Shown piece by piece: positions 8,003 to 16,468 of a stretch of DNA of 64,000 nt. The stretch's first letter is position 1; each line of letters opens with the position of its first letter. A program made the position numbers and the translations under genes. This stretch comes from Streptomyces sp. A3M-1-3 (lineage in GTDB: Bacteria > Actinomycetota > Actinomycetes > Streptomycetales > Streptomycetaceae). The notes beneath the pieces are model-generated. The model had not been told where the DNA came from, made no database searches, and worked only from the letters and a program-made list of their open reading frames with translations. Location of the stretch: NCBI RefSeq assembly GCF_024213665.1, contig NZ_JANAVP010000007.1, forward strand, positions 62,001 to 126,000. The letters are read 5' to 3'.

Positions 8003-9628
8003 ATGACCCACGATCCGCTGCGGCGGAACATCCTCAAGACCGGTGGAGTGCTGGCCGGCAGCATGCTCCTCGCCGGCGTGCCGGGTACGGGCCCGGCCCA
8101 CGCCGGCTCACGAACAGCCCTGTCCTCGCCCACTGTTGACCTGCCGGCGGGCCGGCTGCGCGGCGCCGTGGAGGGAGGTGTCGCCGTGTTCAAGGGCGTG
8201 CCCTACGCCGCACCACCGGTCGGTGCCCTTCGGTGGCGGCCGGCCCAGCCGCATCCCGGGTGGGACGGAACGCGGGATGCGACCGCCTTCGGCCCGAGCG
8301 CGCCGCAGCTCTACCGGGAGCAGGGCGACCAGGTACTCGGCCACCACGGCTCGCCGCCCTTCGACGAGGACTGCCTGACGCTCAACGTCTGGACTCCGGG
8401 CGCCGACGAGGCCAAGCGCCCGGTGATGGTCTGGATTCACGGCGGTGGCTTCATCTCAGGATCCGGCTCAATGCCCAACTACTCCGGCGAGACCTTCGCG
8501 CGCAACGGCGACCTCGTGGCAGTGACCATCAACTACCGGCTCGGGCCGCTGGGATACCTCTACTTCGGTGAGGACGGCGCCGGGGGAAACTTCTGGCTCA
8601 CCGACCAGCGCGCCGCGCTCCAGTGGGTACGAGACAACATCGCCGCATTCGGTGGAGACCCGGACAACATCACCGTCGCCGGTCAGTCCGGCGGTGCGCT
8701 GTCGGTGGCGGCACTCGCCGGCCAGTCCAAGGGCCGTCCGCTGTTCCGGCGCGCCATCCTGCAGAGCCCGCCGCTCGGGTTGCAGATCCCCACCCGTGCC
8801 GAATCGCTGCAGCGCACGGCCACGTACCTGGAGATCCTGGGTGCCAAGGATGTCGCGGAACTACGGTCCGTGCCGTGGCCCCGGCTGATCGCCGCCACCC
8901 TGCAGATGTTCGGGCGCACCACGCGGTGGGGATACTGGTCCACCCCGTTCCTGCCGGTGCTCGACGGGGTGACGCTGGACCGTCACCCCGCAGACCTGCT
9001 GCTGCGCGGTTCAGGCGAGGGCGTCGATGTTCTGATCGGCTGGACCAGGGAGGAGGCCAACTTCGCCTTCGGGCTCAGCGAGCCATACGCCGCAGCGACC
9101 AAGGACCAGGTGCTCGGCAGGGCACGGGACACGTTCGGGAACCGGGCTGCCGAGGCCTACACCGCCTACGAAGAGGCCCGGCCCGGCGCCCGTCCGGTGG
9201 ACGTTCTCATGGACCTGATCAGCGACGACCTGTTCCGCATACCCAGCCTGGCCCTCGCCGAGCGGCGAGCGGCCCGCGGGCGCCCGGTCTGGGCGTACCA
9301 GTTCGACCTCCCCACGCCTGCGCACAACGGTCAACTCGCCGCCGCACACTGCCTGGAGCTGCCGTTTGTGTTCAACAACTTCGACAAGTGGTCGCACGCG
9401 CCCTTCCTGACGGGACTCAACCCAAGAATCCGTGACGGCCTCGCCGCGACCATGCACCAGTCCTGGATCTCCTTCATCCGCACCGGCAACCCCAACCACC
9501 ACCCGATGCCGAACTGGGCACGTTACGACCGGAACTCCCGCACCACCATGAGCCTGGACGCCGTCACCACCGCCGCCGGCGACCTCGCCGGATACTGGCG
9601 GCGACTGCACAATCCGGCCGCCTCATAG
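8003..9628 (+). CDS. Type-B carboxylesterase, exported (Tat-like signal)
   Basis: A 541-residue carboxylesterase type B (alpha/beta hydrolase). The N terminus has RRNILKTGG followed by a hydrophobic segment and AHA, a Tat-type signal that would export the folded enzyme. The oxyanion region is HGGGF, the nucleophile elbow is GQSGG (Ser229) instead of the usual GESAG, and the catalytic His is in AAHCLELPF (His449). The gene is divergent from the liv operon and ends before a shared terminator hairpin. Its closest relative in the window is the esterase at 39903-41441, which lacks a signal and is very similar throughout. Substrate unknown; ester-linked aromatics are plausible from context. Confidence 0.9.
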   Translation: MTHDPLRRNILKTGGVLAGSMLLAGVPGTGPAHAGSRTALSSPTVDLPAGRLRGAVEGGVAVFKGVPYAAPPVGALRWRPAQPHPGWDGTRDATAFGPSAPQLYREQGDQVLGHHGSPPFDEDCLTLNVWTPGADEAKRPVMVWIHGGGFISGSGSMPNYSGETFARNGDLVAVTINYRLGPLGYLYFGEDGAGGNFWLTDQRAALQWVRDNIAAFGGDPDNITVAGQSGGALSVAALAGQSKGRPLFRRAILQSPPLGLQIPTRAESLQRTATYLEILGAKDVAELRSVPWPRLIAATLQMFGRTTRWGYWSTPFLPVLDGVTLDRHPADLLLRGSGEGVDVLIGWTREEANFAFGLSEPYAAATKDQVLGRARDTFGNRAAEAYTAYEEARPGARPVDVLMDLISDDLFRIPSLALAERRAARGRPVWAYQFDLPTPAHNGQLAAAHCLELPFVFNNFDKWSHAPFLTGLNPRIRDGLAATMHQSWISFIRTGNPNHHPMPNWARYDRNSRTTMSLDAVTTAAGDLAGYWRRLHNPAAS

Positions 9629-9660
9629 CGGTCCTGGCACCCGGGCGAACGACGTTGCCG

Positions 9661-9710
9661 TCTGGCCCTGCACCGCCCGGCGCCGCATGGCCGGACGGTG
9701 CAGGGCCAGA
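9661..9710. terminator. Bidirectional terminator hairpin
   Basis: A perfect 15-bp stem (9661-9675 with 9696-9710) lies between the convergent esterase and lipase genes and could end transcription from both sides. Confidence 0.75.
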
Positions 9711-9758
9711 CCGATCACTTCGGGCTTCCTCCCGTGCGGCTCCCGGGTTCGACGAGGG

Positions 9759-11222
9759 TCACTCGTACCAGAAGTTGTGGGTGCTGAGGTCGCAGCTCAA
9801 CTGTTCGAGTGCGGCGCCGTTGAGGTAGAGATTGTTCCAGTGCACGCGGACGCACTTGTTGCTGTTCAGGTTGCGCAGCACCTTGTTGGAGCTGTTGGCG
9901 GTCTCGATCTTCCACATCTGGCCCGGGGTACCGGCGCAGCCCTGCGCGACGATCCCCGCCAGGTCGGCCTTGGAGTCACCGCTCACACCCATGCAGTCTC
10001 CGGTGACACGGTTGAAGAACATGCTGTAGCCGTTGGGGGCGGTGGCGATGGCCCAGTCGTCGTCCATGTCCAGGGACTGGTACGACTGCACGATCGCGGG
10101 TCCCGCCAGCCCGACCGAATCGGTCAGCGCGTAGTTCAGGCTGCCTGACGAACGGATCTTCCAGGTGCGGTAGACATCCGTCCCGTTGCTCTCGCGGCCC
10201 AGATAGGGGTGGGGAAAATCGAACTCGGTGAGGTCGGGCCACCCGAGGGTCACGAGTGGCGGGGCGAACACGCAGCCGACCGGGACCGGGTGCGCCGGGT
10301 CCAGGGCGTTGAGGACATGATTGAGCACGTTCTGGCTCGTGTGGATGCTCGCATGGTCGCTGAAGTCCAGCTTGCAGGAATCCTGGATCCGGATGTTGGT
10401 GACCGATGCGCCGGTCATGAAAGCGGTATTGGGGTCGGTGCCGCCCCAGGTCGTGCTGCCGCTCGGCGCCATGAACCAGTCGTTGCCGGAGGCGATGTTC
10501 GTGTAGGTGACCCCGGGGACGGTTTCGCCACCGGCGTTGAGGTCGGTGAGGAAGGCAGAGCCGGGCGCCTGATCGCTGAGTGCGTCGAAGGGTGTCGGTG
10601 CGGGCGACAGGTCAAGAAGCTCACCGACGGCGGACACGAGATCCTCCCCCAGGGACAGGTCGGTGCCGTGGTGCGGTGTGGAGATCGCGACGAGGTTGCC
10701 GACTCTGGCTCCGCCGTGCTGCTTGAGGTACGCGCGGGCCAGCAGTCCGCCTTGCGAGTGGGCCACCAGGTCGACCTTGGCCGCGCCGGTGGAGGCGAGC
10801 ACCTCGTCGATCTTCGCCTTGATGGTCGGGATGCTGTTCGCGATGTGCTGGGTGGCGTGTACCGGGCCCGGGGTCGGGCCGGATCCGTAGTTGAACGTGT
10901 AGACGCAGTAGCCGCTGTTGGCCAACAGCGGGGAAGCGGTGACCCAGTTGGTGTTCTGGTTGGCATAGGTGCCGTGCACCAGGATCACCGGACTGGGGTG
11001 TGCGGCGCTCGGCTGGCAGGTCGAGATGTTCGCCCCGGCAGGCGCGCTGTCCCACTGACTGGTGGCGCTGATGAGGGCCTCGATGGACGGGTTGTACGGA
11101 ACCGGATAGGTCGCCGCGGCGGCGGGTGCCGCACTCGCGCCGGCGAGCAGCGCCGCCAGCAGTGCTGTGAGCAGCACGAAGAGGGTGGTGGGCAGGGTCC
11201 AGGCCATGCGCAGACGTGCCAT
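9759..11222 (-). CDS. Secreted triacylglycerol lipase/esterase with C-terminal ricin-type lectin domain
   Basis: A 487-residue exported protein. A long Sec signal (hydrophobic residues about 8-33, then AAPAAAA) precedes an alpha/beta hydrolase of the EstA/lipase class 2 type: VILVHGTYANQNTNW carries the oxyanion region and AHSQGG the nucleophile Ser, with the acid and His expected in DFSDHASIHTSQNVLNHV. From about residue 350 a beta-trefoil-like segment with repeated W-K-I and D-x-C motifs (TWKIRSSG, QMWKIETAN, KCVRVHW) resembles a ricin B lectin domain for carbohydrate binding. GGAGGTCGTTC precedes the ATG. A TetR gene diverges from it across a palindromic operator, which probably controls it. 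Confidence 0.85.
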   Translation of the reverse strand: MARLRMAWTLPTTLFVLLTALLAALLAGASAAPAAAATYPVPYNPSIEALISATSQWDSAPAGANISTCQPSAAHPSPVILVHGTYANQNTNWVTASPLLANSGYCVYTFNYGSGPTPGPVHATQHIANSIPTIKAKIDEVLASTGAAKVDLVAHSQGGLLARAYLKQHGGARVGNLVAISTPHHGTDLSLGEDLVSAVGELLDLSPAPTPFDALSDQAPGSAFLTDLNAGGETVPGVTYTNIASGNDWFMAPSGSTTWGGTDPNTAFMTGASVTNIRIQDSCKLDFSDHASIHTSQNVLNHVLNALDPAHPVPVGCVFAPPLVTLGWPDLTEFDFPHPYLGRESNGTDVYRTWKIRSSGSLNYALTDSVGLAGPAIVQSYQSLDMDDDWAIATAPNGYSMFFNRVTGDCMGVSGDSKADLAGIVAQGCAGTPGQMWKIETANSSNKVLRNLNSNKCVRVHWNNLYLNGAALEQLSCDLSTHNFWYE

Positions 11223-11320
11223 GAACGACCTCCAGAGGTCGGTCGGCGGGAAGGGCGACAGGCGTCTACCGGCCGGTAGTTGGCGGGACTGTAACGTCCG
11301 GGAAACCTCCGCACAATAGA

Positions 11321-11342
11321 AATGACCGACCGGTCAGTCATT
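11321..11342. promoter_or_regulatory. Palindromic TetR-type operator
   Basis: A 22-bp palindrome, AATGACCGACC followed by GGTCAGTCATT, with one mismatch in each 11-bp arm. It sits between the divergent lipase and TetR genes, about 47 nt before the TetR start and 100 nt before the lipase start. Palindromes with a GACCGACCGGTC-like core are typical of TetR-family sites, so autoregulation plus lipase control is likely. Confidence 0.65.
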
Positions 11343-11388
11343 TGGTGGCGGGTCACTATGCTGTGCGGTGACCACTGATCGGAGCACC

Positions 11389-12006
11389 GTGACCGAGCCC
11401 GCCATACGCCGACGGGGACCAGGCAGCCACGCCGACGAGCGCCACCCCACCCGCCACCAGCTGCTGGACGCCGCCTTCCAGCTTGCCGAGGAGCAGGGAC
11501 GCGGCCTCAAAGACCTGTCCGTCGCCGCCGTCACCCGCCGCGCCGGGGTGGCCAAGGGCACGTTCTACGTCCACTTCACCGACCGGGCCGCATTTCTGGT
11601 CGCCCTGCACCACCGCTTCCACGAAGAACTGCTCGCTCGGGTAGGGGCGGCCGTGGAGGAGATGGAGCCAGGCGCGGAATGGATGCGTACGGCAACCACG
11701 GCCTATCTGGACGGTTGCCTGGAAGCCAAGGGCGTCAAGGCCGTGCTGCACGGGGCACGCAGCGAGTCCGCCGTCCTGGAGGCTGTGGCGGAGCGCAATG
11801 TCCAGGCGACGGCCCTCGGCGCGGCCTGCTACCGGGCCCTCCGCGTGCCGCACCCCGAAACCAGTGCCCGGCTGCTGACCGCGATGGTCATCGAGTTGGC
11901 GATACTGGAACTGGAGCGGGGCGCGGCCGACCCCGCGGCACGCGAGGCGCTGTGGCGTATGGCGGGGCTCGATCCGGCGGCGGGCTGCCGCCCCTATGAG
12001 GCGTAG
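11389..12006 (+). CDS. TetR-family transcriptional regulator
   Basis: A 205-residue regulator. The N-terminal helix-turn-helix spans about residues 20-65, with LLDAAFQLAEEQGRGLKDLS and VTRRAGVAKGTFYVHFTDRAAFL as the canonical TetR DNA-binding sequence. The C-terminal ligand domain is unassigned. The GTG at 11389 follows GGAG; a GTG seven codons upstream (11368) is an alternative. It is divergent from the secreted lipase with a palindromic operator in between, so it is probably a local repressor released by a lipid-like or aromatic ligand (inference). Confidence 0.88.
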   Translation: MTEPAIRRRGPGSHADERHPTRHQLLDAAFQLAEEQGRGLKDLSVAAVTRRAGVAKGTFYVHFTDRAAFLVALHHRFHEELLARVGAAVEEMEPGAEWMRTATTAYLDGCLEAKGVKAVLHGARSESAVLEAVAERNVQATALGAACYRALRVPHPETSARLLTAMVIELAILELERGAADPAAREALWRMAGLDPAAGCRPYEA

Positions 12007-12053
12007 GGCACGAAGACACAGTTCAGCGGCCTGGGGTGTGCGGTGTCCGCAGT

Positions 12054-12338
12054 TCACCGTGGCCGGGGAGCGGATGAGGGTGTTCTTAAGGCAGTTACCT
12101 CGACGGTTCGGCCGTCGGGGTCCGTGAGCACGTGGCGGCCGGGAGCGAGTGCGGGTGTGATGGTGGACTCGTTGACAGCGAGGCCGAGCCGGAGGGCGCC
12201 GGTCCGCTGCTCGGGGCCCTGTCCGTGCCGTTCGGCGGTGAAGCTCAGGCCGAGGCCGCGATAGAAGCGCCGACACTCCTCAAGCTGCGGCGAGTACAGC
12301 ACCAGCAGAGTCACACGGATCACGCTCTGATCGGTCAT
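12054..12338 (-). CDS. Shortened VOC-family protein (probable internal deletion)
   Basis: A 94-residue protein starting at the ATG at 12338 behind an AGGAG site. It opens with VTLLVLYSPQLEECRRFYRGLGL and ends with HVLTDPDGRTVEVTAL, the two ends of a small VOC domain. The central part jumps from ERHGQGPEQ directly to TGALRLGLAV; in relatives I know, about 15-20 residues lie here including the strand with a metal-binding Glu. The frame stays open, so it may still be translated but is likely impaired. It lies 61 nt after the dioxygenase stop on the same strand. Confidence 0.6.
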   Translation of the reverse strand: MTDQSVIRVTLLVLYSPQLEECRRFYRGLGLSFTAERHGQGPEQRTGALRLGLAVNESTITPALAPGRHVLTDPDGRTVEVTALRTPSSAPRPR

Positions 12339-12399
12339 GAGCTCCTGGCCAGGGGCGGGAACGGGGTTCGGCAGCCGAGCCCGGTGTACCCGTTTCGTG

Positions 12400-13242
12400 T
12401 CACAACAGGCTCCTTGCACTCCACAGTTCGGGAAAGAACCGGTGCTCGCTCGCACGTCGGAGCCAGTCCACCCCGGCCGTTCCCCCGGTGCCGGCCTTGT
12501 TGCCGATGATCCGTTCCACGGTGAGCAGATGCAGGGCGCGCCAGCGGCCGAAGCCTTCGGCAACGGAGATCAGAGCCTCGGCGAGTTCGAACATGTCGTC
12601 GCCCGGGCCGGCCCGGTAGAGGTCTGCCCAGGCTCGCTCCACCGCGACATGCGGCACATAGGGCTCGGCGAGGTCTCGCGCGAGCACGGCCTCCGGGATG
12701 TCCGCCCCGCGCCGGGCCAGCAGGTGCAGGGCGGCGTCGTACACGCTCGGCGCTTGTAGGGCTTCCTGGACCTCCTCGTGCACGTGCGGGACGCGGCGGT
12801 GCGGACGGGCCATGGAGGCGTTCTTGTTGCCCAGGACGTACTCGAGCATGCGGTACATGTAGGACTGAAAGCCCGAAGCCTGGCCGAGGTGCTCGCGGAA
12901 GGCGTTGAACTCCGTCGGCGCCAGTGTGCCCAGAACATCCCAGGTGCTGGTGAGCAACTCGATCACCCGGCGTGTGCGACGCAGCGTCCATACCGCCTGA
13001 GCGACATCGTCACCGTCGAGCAGGCCCCGAACGGCACACAGCTCCCCGTAGAGCAGTTTGAACAGGAGCTCCTTCACCTGGCCGAGGATGTAGAACGTCG
13101 GCTCGGCGGGCGCGTCGGAGAGGGGGCGCTGAAGGGAAAACAGGACATCGAGGCACTGGTAGTCGATGTAGGGGGTGCTCGGGCCGGGGAAGTCCAGGTG
13201 TGGCTCACCGGTGGCGGGTTCACGTCCGCCGAGTGTGGTCAT
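12400..13242 (-). CDS. kynA: Tryptophan 2,3-dioxygenase
   Basis: A 280-residue heme enzyme that opens the indole ring of L-tryptophan to N-formylkynurenine. Family signatures include GFQSYMYR near residue 125, the N-terminal TPYIDYQCLDVLFSLQ and the C-terminal GRWRALHLLTVERIIGNKAG followed by TGGTAGVDWL. GAGG precedes the ATG. It is 55 nt downstream of a type-B esterase on the same strand, and an oligopeptide importer lies further upstream. No kynureninase or classic kynurenine formamidase is seen, so the adjacent hydrolase is a candidate for the formamidase step. Known roles are tryptophan catabolism or precursor supply for a secondary metabolite. Confidence 0.93.
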   Translation of the reverse strand: MTTLGGREPATGEPHLDFPGPSTPYIDYQCLDVLFSLQRPLSDAPAEPTFYILGQVKELLFKLLYGELCAVRGLLDGDDVAQAVWTLRRTRRVIELLTSTWDVLGTLAPTEFNAFREHLGQASGFQSYMYRMLEYVLGNKNASMARPHRRVPHVHEEVQEALQAPSVYDAALHLLARRGADIPEAVLARDLAEPYVPHVAVERAWADLYRAGPGDDMFELAEALISVAEGFGRWRALHLLTVERIIGNKAGTGGTAGVDWLRRASEHRFFPELWSARSLL

Positions 13243-13297
13243 GTGCAGTCCTCAATTCCGTGTGGCGGGATGGCGCCGAGGAATGATGTGAACGCCT

Positions 13298-14779
13298 CTA
13301 CAACCCGCGTATGGCGCCCAGGGGGTCGTCGGCCGTCATGGAAGCGGTGTCGAAGATCATGGTCCGGTGGCTGTCGGTGTCGAAGGGGGCCCAGTCGGCG
13401 CCGGGGTCGCCGAATCGGGCGAACGTCGCCCAGGCGGTGCTCATGCTGTGGGCCAGGCTCGTCGGCGGTTCGTCGCCGGTGAACTTCCGGATGCCCGGCT
13501 GGTCGAGGTTGTCGAAGACGAAGGGCAGTTCCAGGGAGTGACAGGCGCCCAGCTCCCCGTTGCCTGCCTTGGAGCGCCAGGTGAAGAGATACAGCCATAG
13601 GTCGGGGCTGACGAGGGCCTGGGTTTCGGCGAGCCGGGCGGTGGGCGCTCTGAACATCTGCTCGCCTGTCAGGGCGGCCAGGAGTCCCAGTGGGCTGGGG
13701 TCGGGTTCGAGGGCCCGGAAAGCGTCCAGCGCCTTGTCCGGCTCGTCGTAGGCGGCGCCGAAGAGAGCGGTCAGTGATGCTTCGTCAATGGCGGGGGCGT
13801 CGGGACCGATGAGGAAGAGGCGCCCCTCTTCGAGGTTGGTTCCGAGGATGACCGGGATGCCGGCAGCTGACCCGTTCCTGATCGCGTCGAGCGGTGCCTC
13901 GGGCAGGGTGACGCCGTCGATGACGGGGGCGAACGGGAGCCCCAAGCCTTCGCCGCGTGCCCGCATTGCCTCGCCGACGGCCTGCTGAGCCTGGAGGAGG
14001 CGTCCGACCGGGACGTCGTGCAGGGTGTGCGCCGCGTCTTCCGCGATATCCAGTGCGGCGAGGAGTTCACGGGTCACGGCGGTGGCGTGGGCGGGCTCGT
14101 GTACGTACTCGGCGCTTCCGCTCTGCACGATGGCCTTGTGGAACAGCCCCGCGGCCGCCGGCATCGCCAGCAGCGAGACGACGCTCATCGCCCCGGCGGA
14201 CTGACCGAACACCGTGACGTTCCCGGGGTCGCCTCCGAAGGCTTCGATGTTGTCGCGTATCCACGCCAGGGCGGCAGCCTGGTCGAGCAGTCCGAGGTTC
14301 CCCGACTGCGCGTACCTCTCCCCCAGCAGCTCGCCGAGGTGGAGGAACCCCAGTGCGCCCAGGCGGTAGTTGAGGGTGATGACGATGACGTCGTGCCGGT
14401 GGGCGAGGCGGCTGCCGTCGAAGACCGGGTCACGGCCGGAGCCGGTGAGGAATGCGCCGCCGTGCAGCCACACCATGACCGGGCAGGCTGTGCCGCGGGA
14501 GTTGGGGCTCGGAGTCCAGATGTTGAGGGTGAGGCAGGATGCTTCGTCGGTGGGAAACGGCGGCTGGCCGAACATCTCCTCAAGGACGAGGTCATGGGGC
14601 TGGGGGGCTGCGGGCCCGTACGCCGTCGCCGGGCGGACCTCGGCCCACGGCTGGGGCGGCTGTGGGGGCTGGAAGCGCAGGGATCCGATGGGCGGTGCCG
14701 CGAAAGGGATGCCTTTGAAGGCGGTCCCTCTCGTGGTGCTGGTGCCTTCGACCGGACCGTACGCCGTACGAATGATCAC
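13298..14779 (-). CDS. Type-B carboxylesterase, cytoplasmic
   Basis: A 493-residue carboxylesterase/lipase type B without a signal peptide. It has GIPFAAPPIGSLRF at the N terminus, oxyanion HGGAFLTG, nucleophile elbow GQSAG in VTVFGQSAGAMSV and the His in ACHSLELPFVF. The GTG start follows AAAGG. It is preceded by a strong hairpin (14833-14866) that separates it from the peptide-binding protein gene and followed closely by tryptophan dioxygenase, so esterase and dioxygenase probably share a transcript. Hydrolysis of N-formylkynurenine is a testable guess; otherwise a general ester hydrolase. Confidence 0.9.
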   Translation of the reverse strand: MIIRTAYGPVEGTSTTRGTAFKGIPFAAPPIGSLRFQPPQPPQPWAEVRPATAYGPAAPQPHDLVLEEMFGQPPFPTDEASCLTLNIWTPSPNSRGTACPVMVWLHGGAFLTGSGRDPVFDGSRLAHRHDVIVITLNYRLGALGFLHLGELLGERYAQSGNLGLLDQAAALAWIRDNIEAFGGDPGNVTVFGQSAGAMSVVSLLAMPAAAGLFHKAIVQSGSAEYVHEPAHATAVTRELLAALDIAEDAAHTLHDVPVGRLLQAQQAVGEAMRARGEGLGLPFAPVIDGVTLPEAPLDAIRNGSAAGIPVILGTNLEEGRLFLIGPDAPAIDEASLTALFGAAYDEPDKALDAFRALEPDPSPLGLLAALTGEQMFRAPTARLAETQALVSPDLWLYLFTWRSKAGNGELGACHSLELPFVFDNLDQPGIRKFTGDEPPTSLAHSMSTAWATFARFGDPGADWAPFDTDSHRTMIFDTASMTADDPLGAIRGL

Positions 14780-14832
14780 TCGGAGCCTTTCGAGTCGTGG
14801 CGCGGGGTACGCCGCTTGGAGGGGCAGCGCGA

Positions 14833-14866
14833 GGCGGCGGGCCGGAGTTGATGCCGGCCCGCCGCC
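14833..14866 (-). terminator. Hairpin between importer and esterase/dioxygenase genes
   Basis: A perfect 13-bp GC stem (14833-14845 with 14854-14866) with an 8-nt loop, 25 nt after the end of the binding-protein gene. It would terminate or attenuate the importer transcript before the esterase. No T-run is present. Confidence 0.65.
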
Positions 14867-14890
14867 CGGACGGCAGGTTGTGCCGCGCCT

Positions 14891-16468
14891 CTACTTGGGT
14901 TCCACGGCCCAGGCGAGATCGGGAAGGTAGTTGGGAGCCGCGGTGAATCCGGTCAGCTTCTTGTTGTTGAAGGCGTACAGCCCGTCCATCCTCAGCACCG
15001 AGACGAACCATGCCTGATCGACGACGTGGCGCATGACGTCCTGGTAGAGCGCGGGCTGACGGCCCGCGTCCGCGGCTGCTGCGGCGGCGAGCATGCGGGT
15101 GAGCTTGGGGTCAGAGGTGGCGAAGGGGTTGAAGGCGGTGGCGTGCGGCAGCATCCAGTCGAGCGAAATGGCGTAGCCCGGCGCTCCCCCGTAGCCGAAG
15201 CCGAGGGCGGAGTACTTCTTGGAGGTGGCGCTGGCGAGCCATTGGCCGATGCTGGTGTCAGTGGTGACCTTCGCGGTGACGCCGATCTGCTTCCACTGCT
15301 GGACCACGGCCTGGGTGACGAGGTCGATGCCGAAGAAGCCCTGGGTCTCCATCTTCAGGGAGAAGCCGTTCGGGTATCCCGCGTCGGCGAGGAGCTTCTT
15401 CGCCTTGGCCGGGTCGTAGGGGTAACGGTTGTCGGAGTCGGCGGCGAAGCTGTCCAGGCCCGGAAGGGATATCTGGCTGGTGGAGTGGCCGTACTTCTGG
15501 ACCACGGCTTTGGTGATGGCGTCGCGGTTCACGGCGTAGTTGAGGGCCTGGCGGACCCGGACGTCCTTGAGGGGCTTGGCCAGCGTGCCCTTGCGGTCGG
15601 CGAGGTTGACACCCAGGAACGCGGCGGGTGAGCCGACGACCTCGAGCCCGCCGGACTTGGCGGTGTCGACCTGGTTGGCGGTGATGGCCATGACGTCGGC
15701 CTGCCCGGTCTTGACCGCCTGGAGCGCGGAGTTCGGGTTGGCGACGACCTTGATGACCACCTTCTTCCAGTGGATCTTCTTCTTGTCCCAGTAGTGGGGG
15801 TTGGGGGTGTACGTGTAGTGGTCGCCCGAGGCGGTGTGTGCGGTGTCGAGTACGTACGGGCCGGCGCCGAAGGACTGGGTACCCATCGTGGCGGGACTGG
15901 CCAGGCCCTTGGGGCTGATCACCGATCCGACCATCAGCATCTGGGTCATCAGCATGGGCAGCATGGGATGGGGGCTGGCGCAGTGGATCCGCACAGTGAG
16001 GGGACCGGTGGCGGTGACGGAATCGATCGCCGAGGTCCAGGAGACGTTGAGGCCGTTCTTACGGCTGTAGTTCAGCGAAGCCGCGACGGCCTTGGCATCG
16101 AGCGGAGTGCCGTCGGCGAACTTCAGCCCACTGCGCAGGGTGAACTCGAACTCCTTGTTGTCGGCGCCGACGTATCCCCACTTCGTGGCCAGCCCGGGGC
16201 CGGCCTTCCCGTCCTTGCCCTGTCGCAGGATGGTGTCGTACGTGAGGTTGACGAACCAGTTGTCGGAGCCGACGTTGGCCTTGGCCGGGTCGAGGCTGGC
16301 GGGAGCACTGAGGGAGACCGCCGTGATGGTGCCCCCCTGTCCGCCACCTCCGCCGCCTCCACCGCTGCCGCCGGACGACGATCCGGATCCGGATCCGCTG
16401 CACGCGGTGGCGGAAACGGCGAGTACTACCAGTGTCGCCAGCCCACTGGTCATGCGCTTTCTGAACAT
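14891..16468 (-). CDS. Oligopeptide/dipeptide ABC transporter substrate-binding lipoprotein
   Basis: A 525-residue solute-binding protein of the DppA/OppA/NikA family (SBP family 5). The N terminus is a lipoprotein signal with lipobox VSATAC followed by an unusual Ser/Gly linker of about 25 residues. The mature part shows SAPASLDPAKANVGSDNWF, LNYAVNRDAITKAV and the terminal YLPDLAWAVEPK. The ATG overlaps the end of the dppF-like gene by 19 nt and follows GGAAG. The ligand may be a peptide, an opine-like compound or another small molecule. Confidence 0.9.
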   Translation of the reverse strand: MFRKRMTSGLATLVVLAVSATACSGSGSGSSSGGSGGGGGGGGQGGTITAVSLSAPASLDPAKANVGSDNWFVNLTYDTILRQGKDGKAGPGLATKWGYVGADNKEFEFTLRSGLKFADGTPLDAKAVAASLNYSRKNGLNVSWTSAIDSVTATGPLTVRIHCASPHPMLPMLMTQMLMVGSVISPKGLASPATMGTQSFGAGPYVLDTAHTASGDHYTYTPNPHYWDKKKIHWKKVVIKVVANPNSALQAVKTGQADVMAITANQVDTAKSGGLEVVGSPAAFLGVNLADRKGTLAKPLKDVRVRQALNYAVNRDAITKAVVQKYGHSTSQISLPGLDSFAADSDNRYPYDPAKAKKLLADAGYPNGFSLKMETQGFFGIDLVTQAVVQQWKQIGVTAKVTTDTSIGQWLASATSKKYSALGFGYGGAPGYAISLDWMLPHATAFNPFATSDPKLTRMLAAAAAADAGRQPALYQDVMRHVVDQAWFVSVLRMDGLYAFNNKKLTGFTAAPNYLPDLAWAVEPK

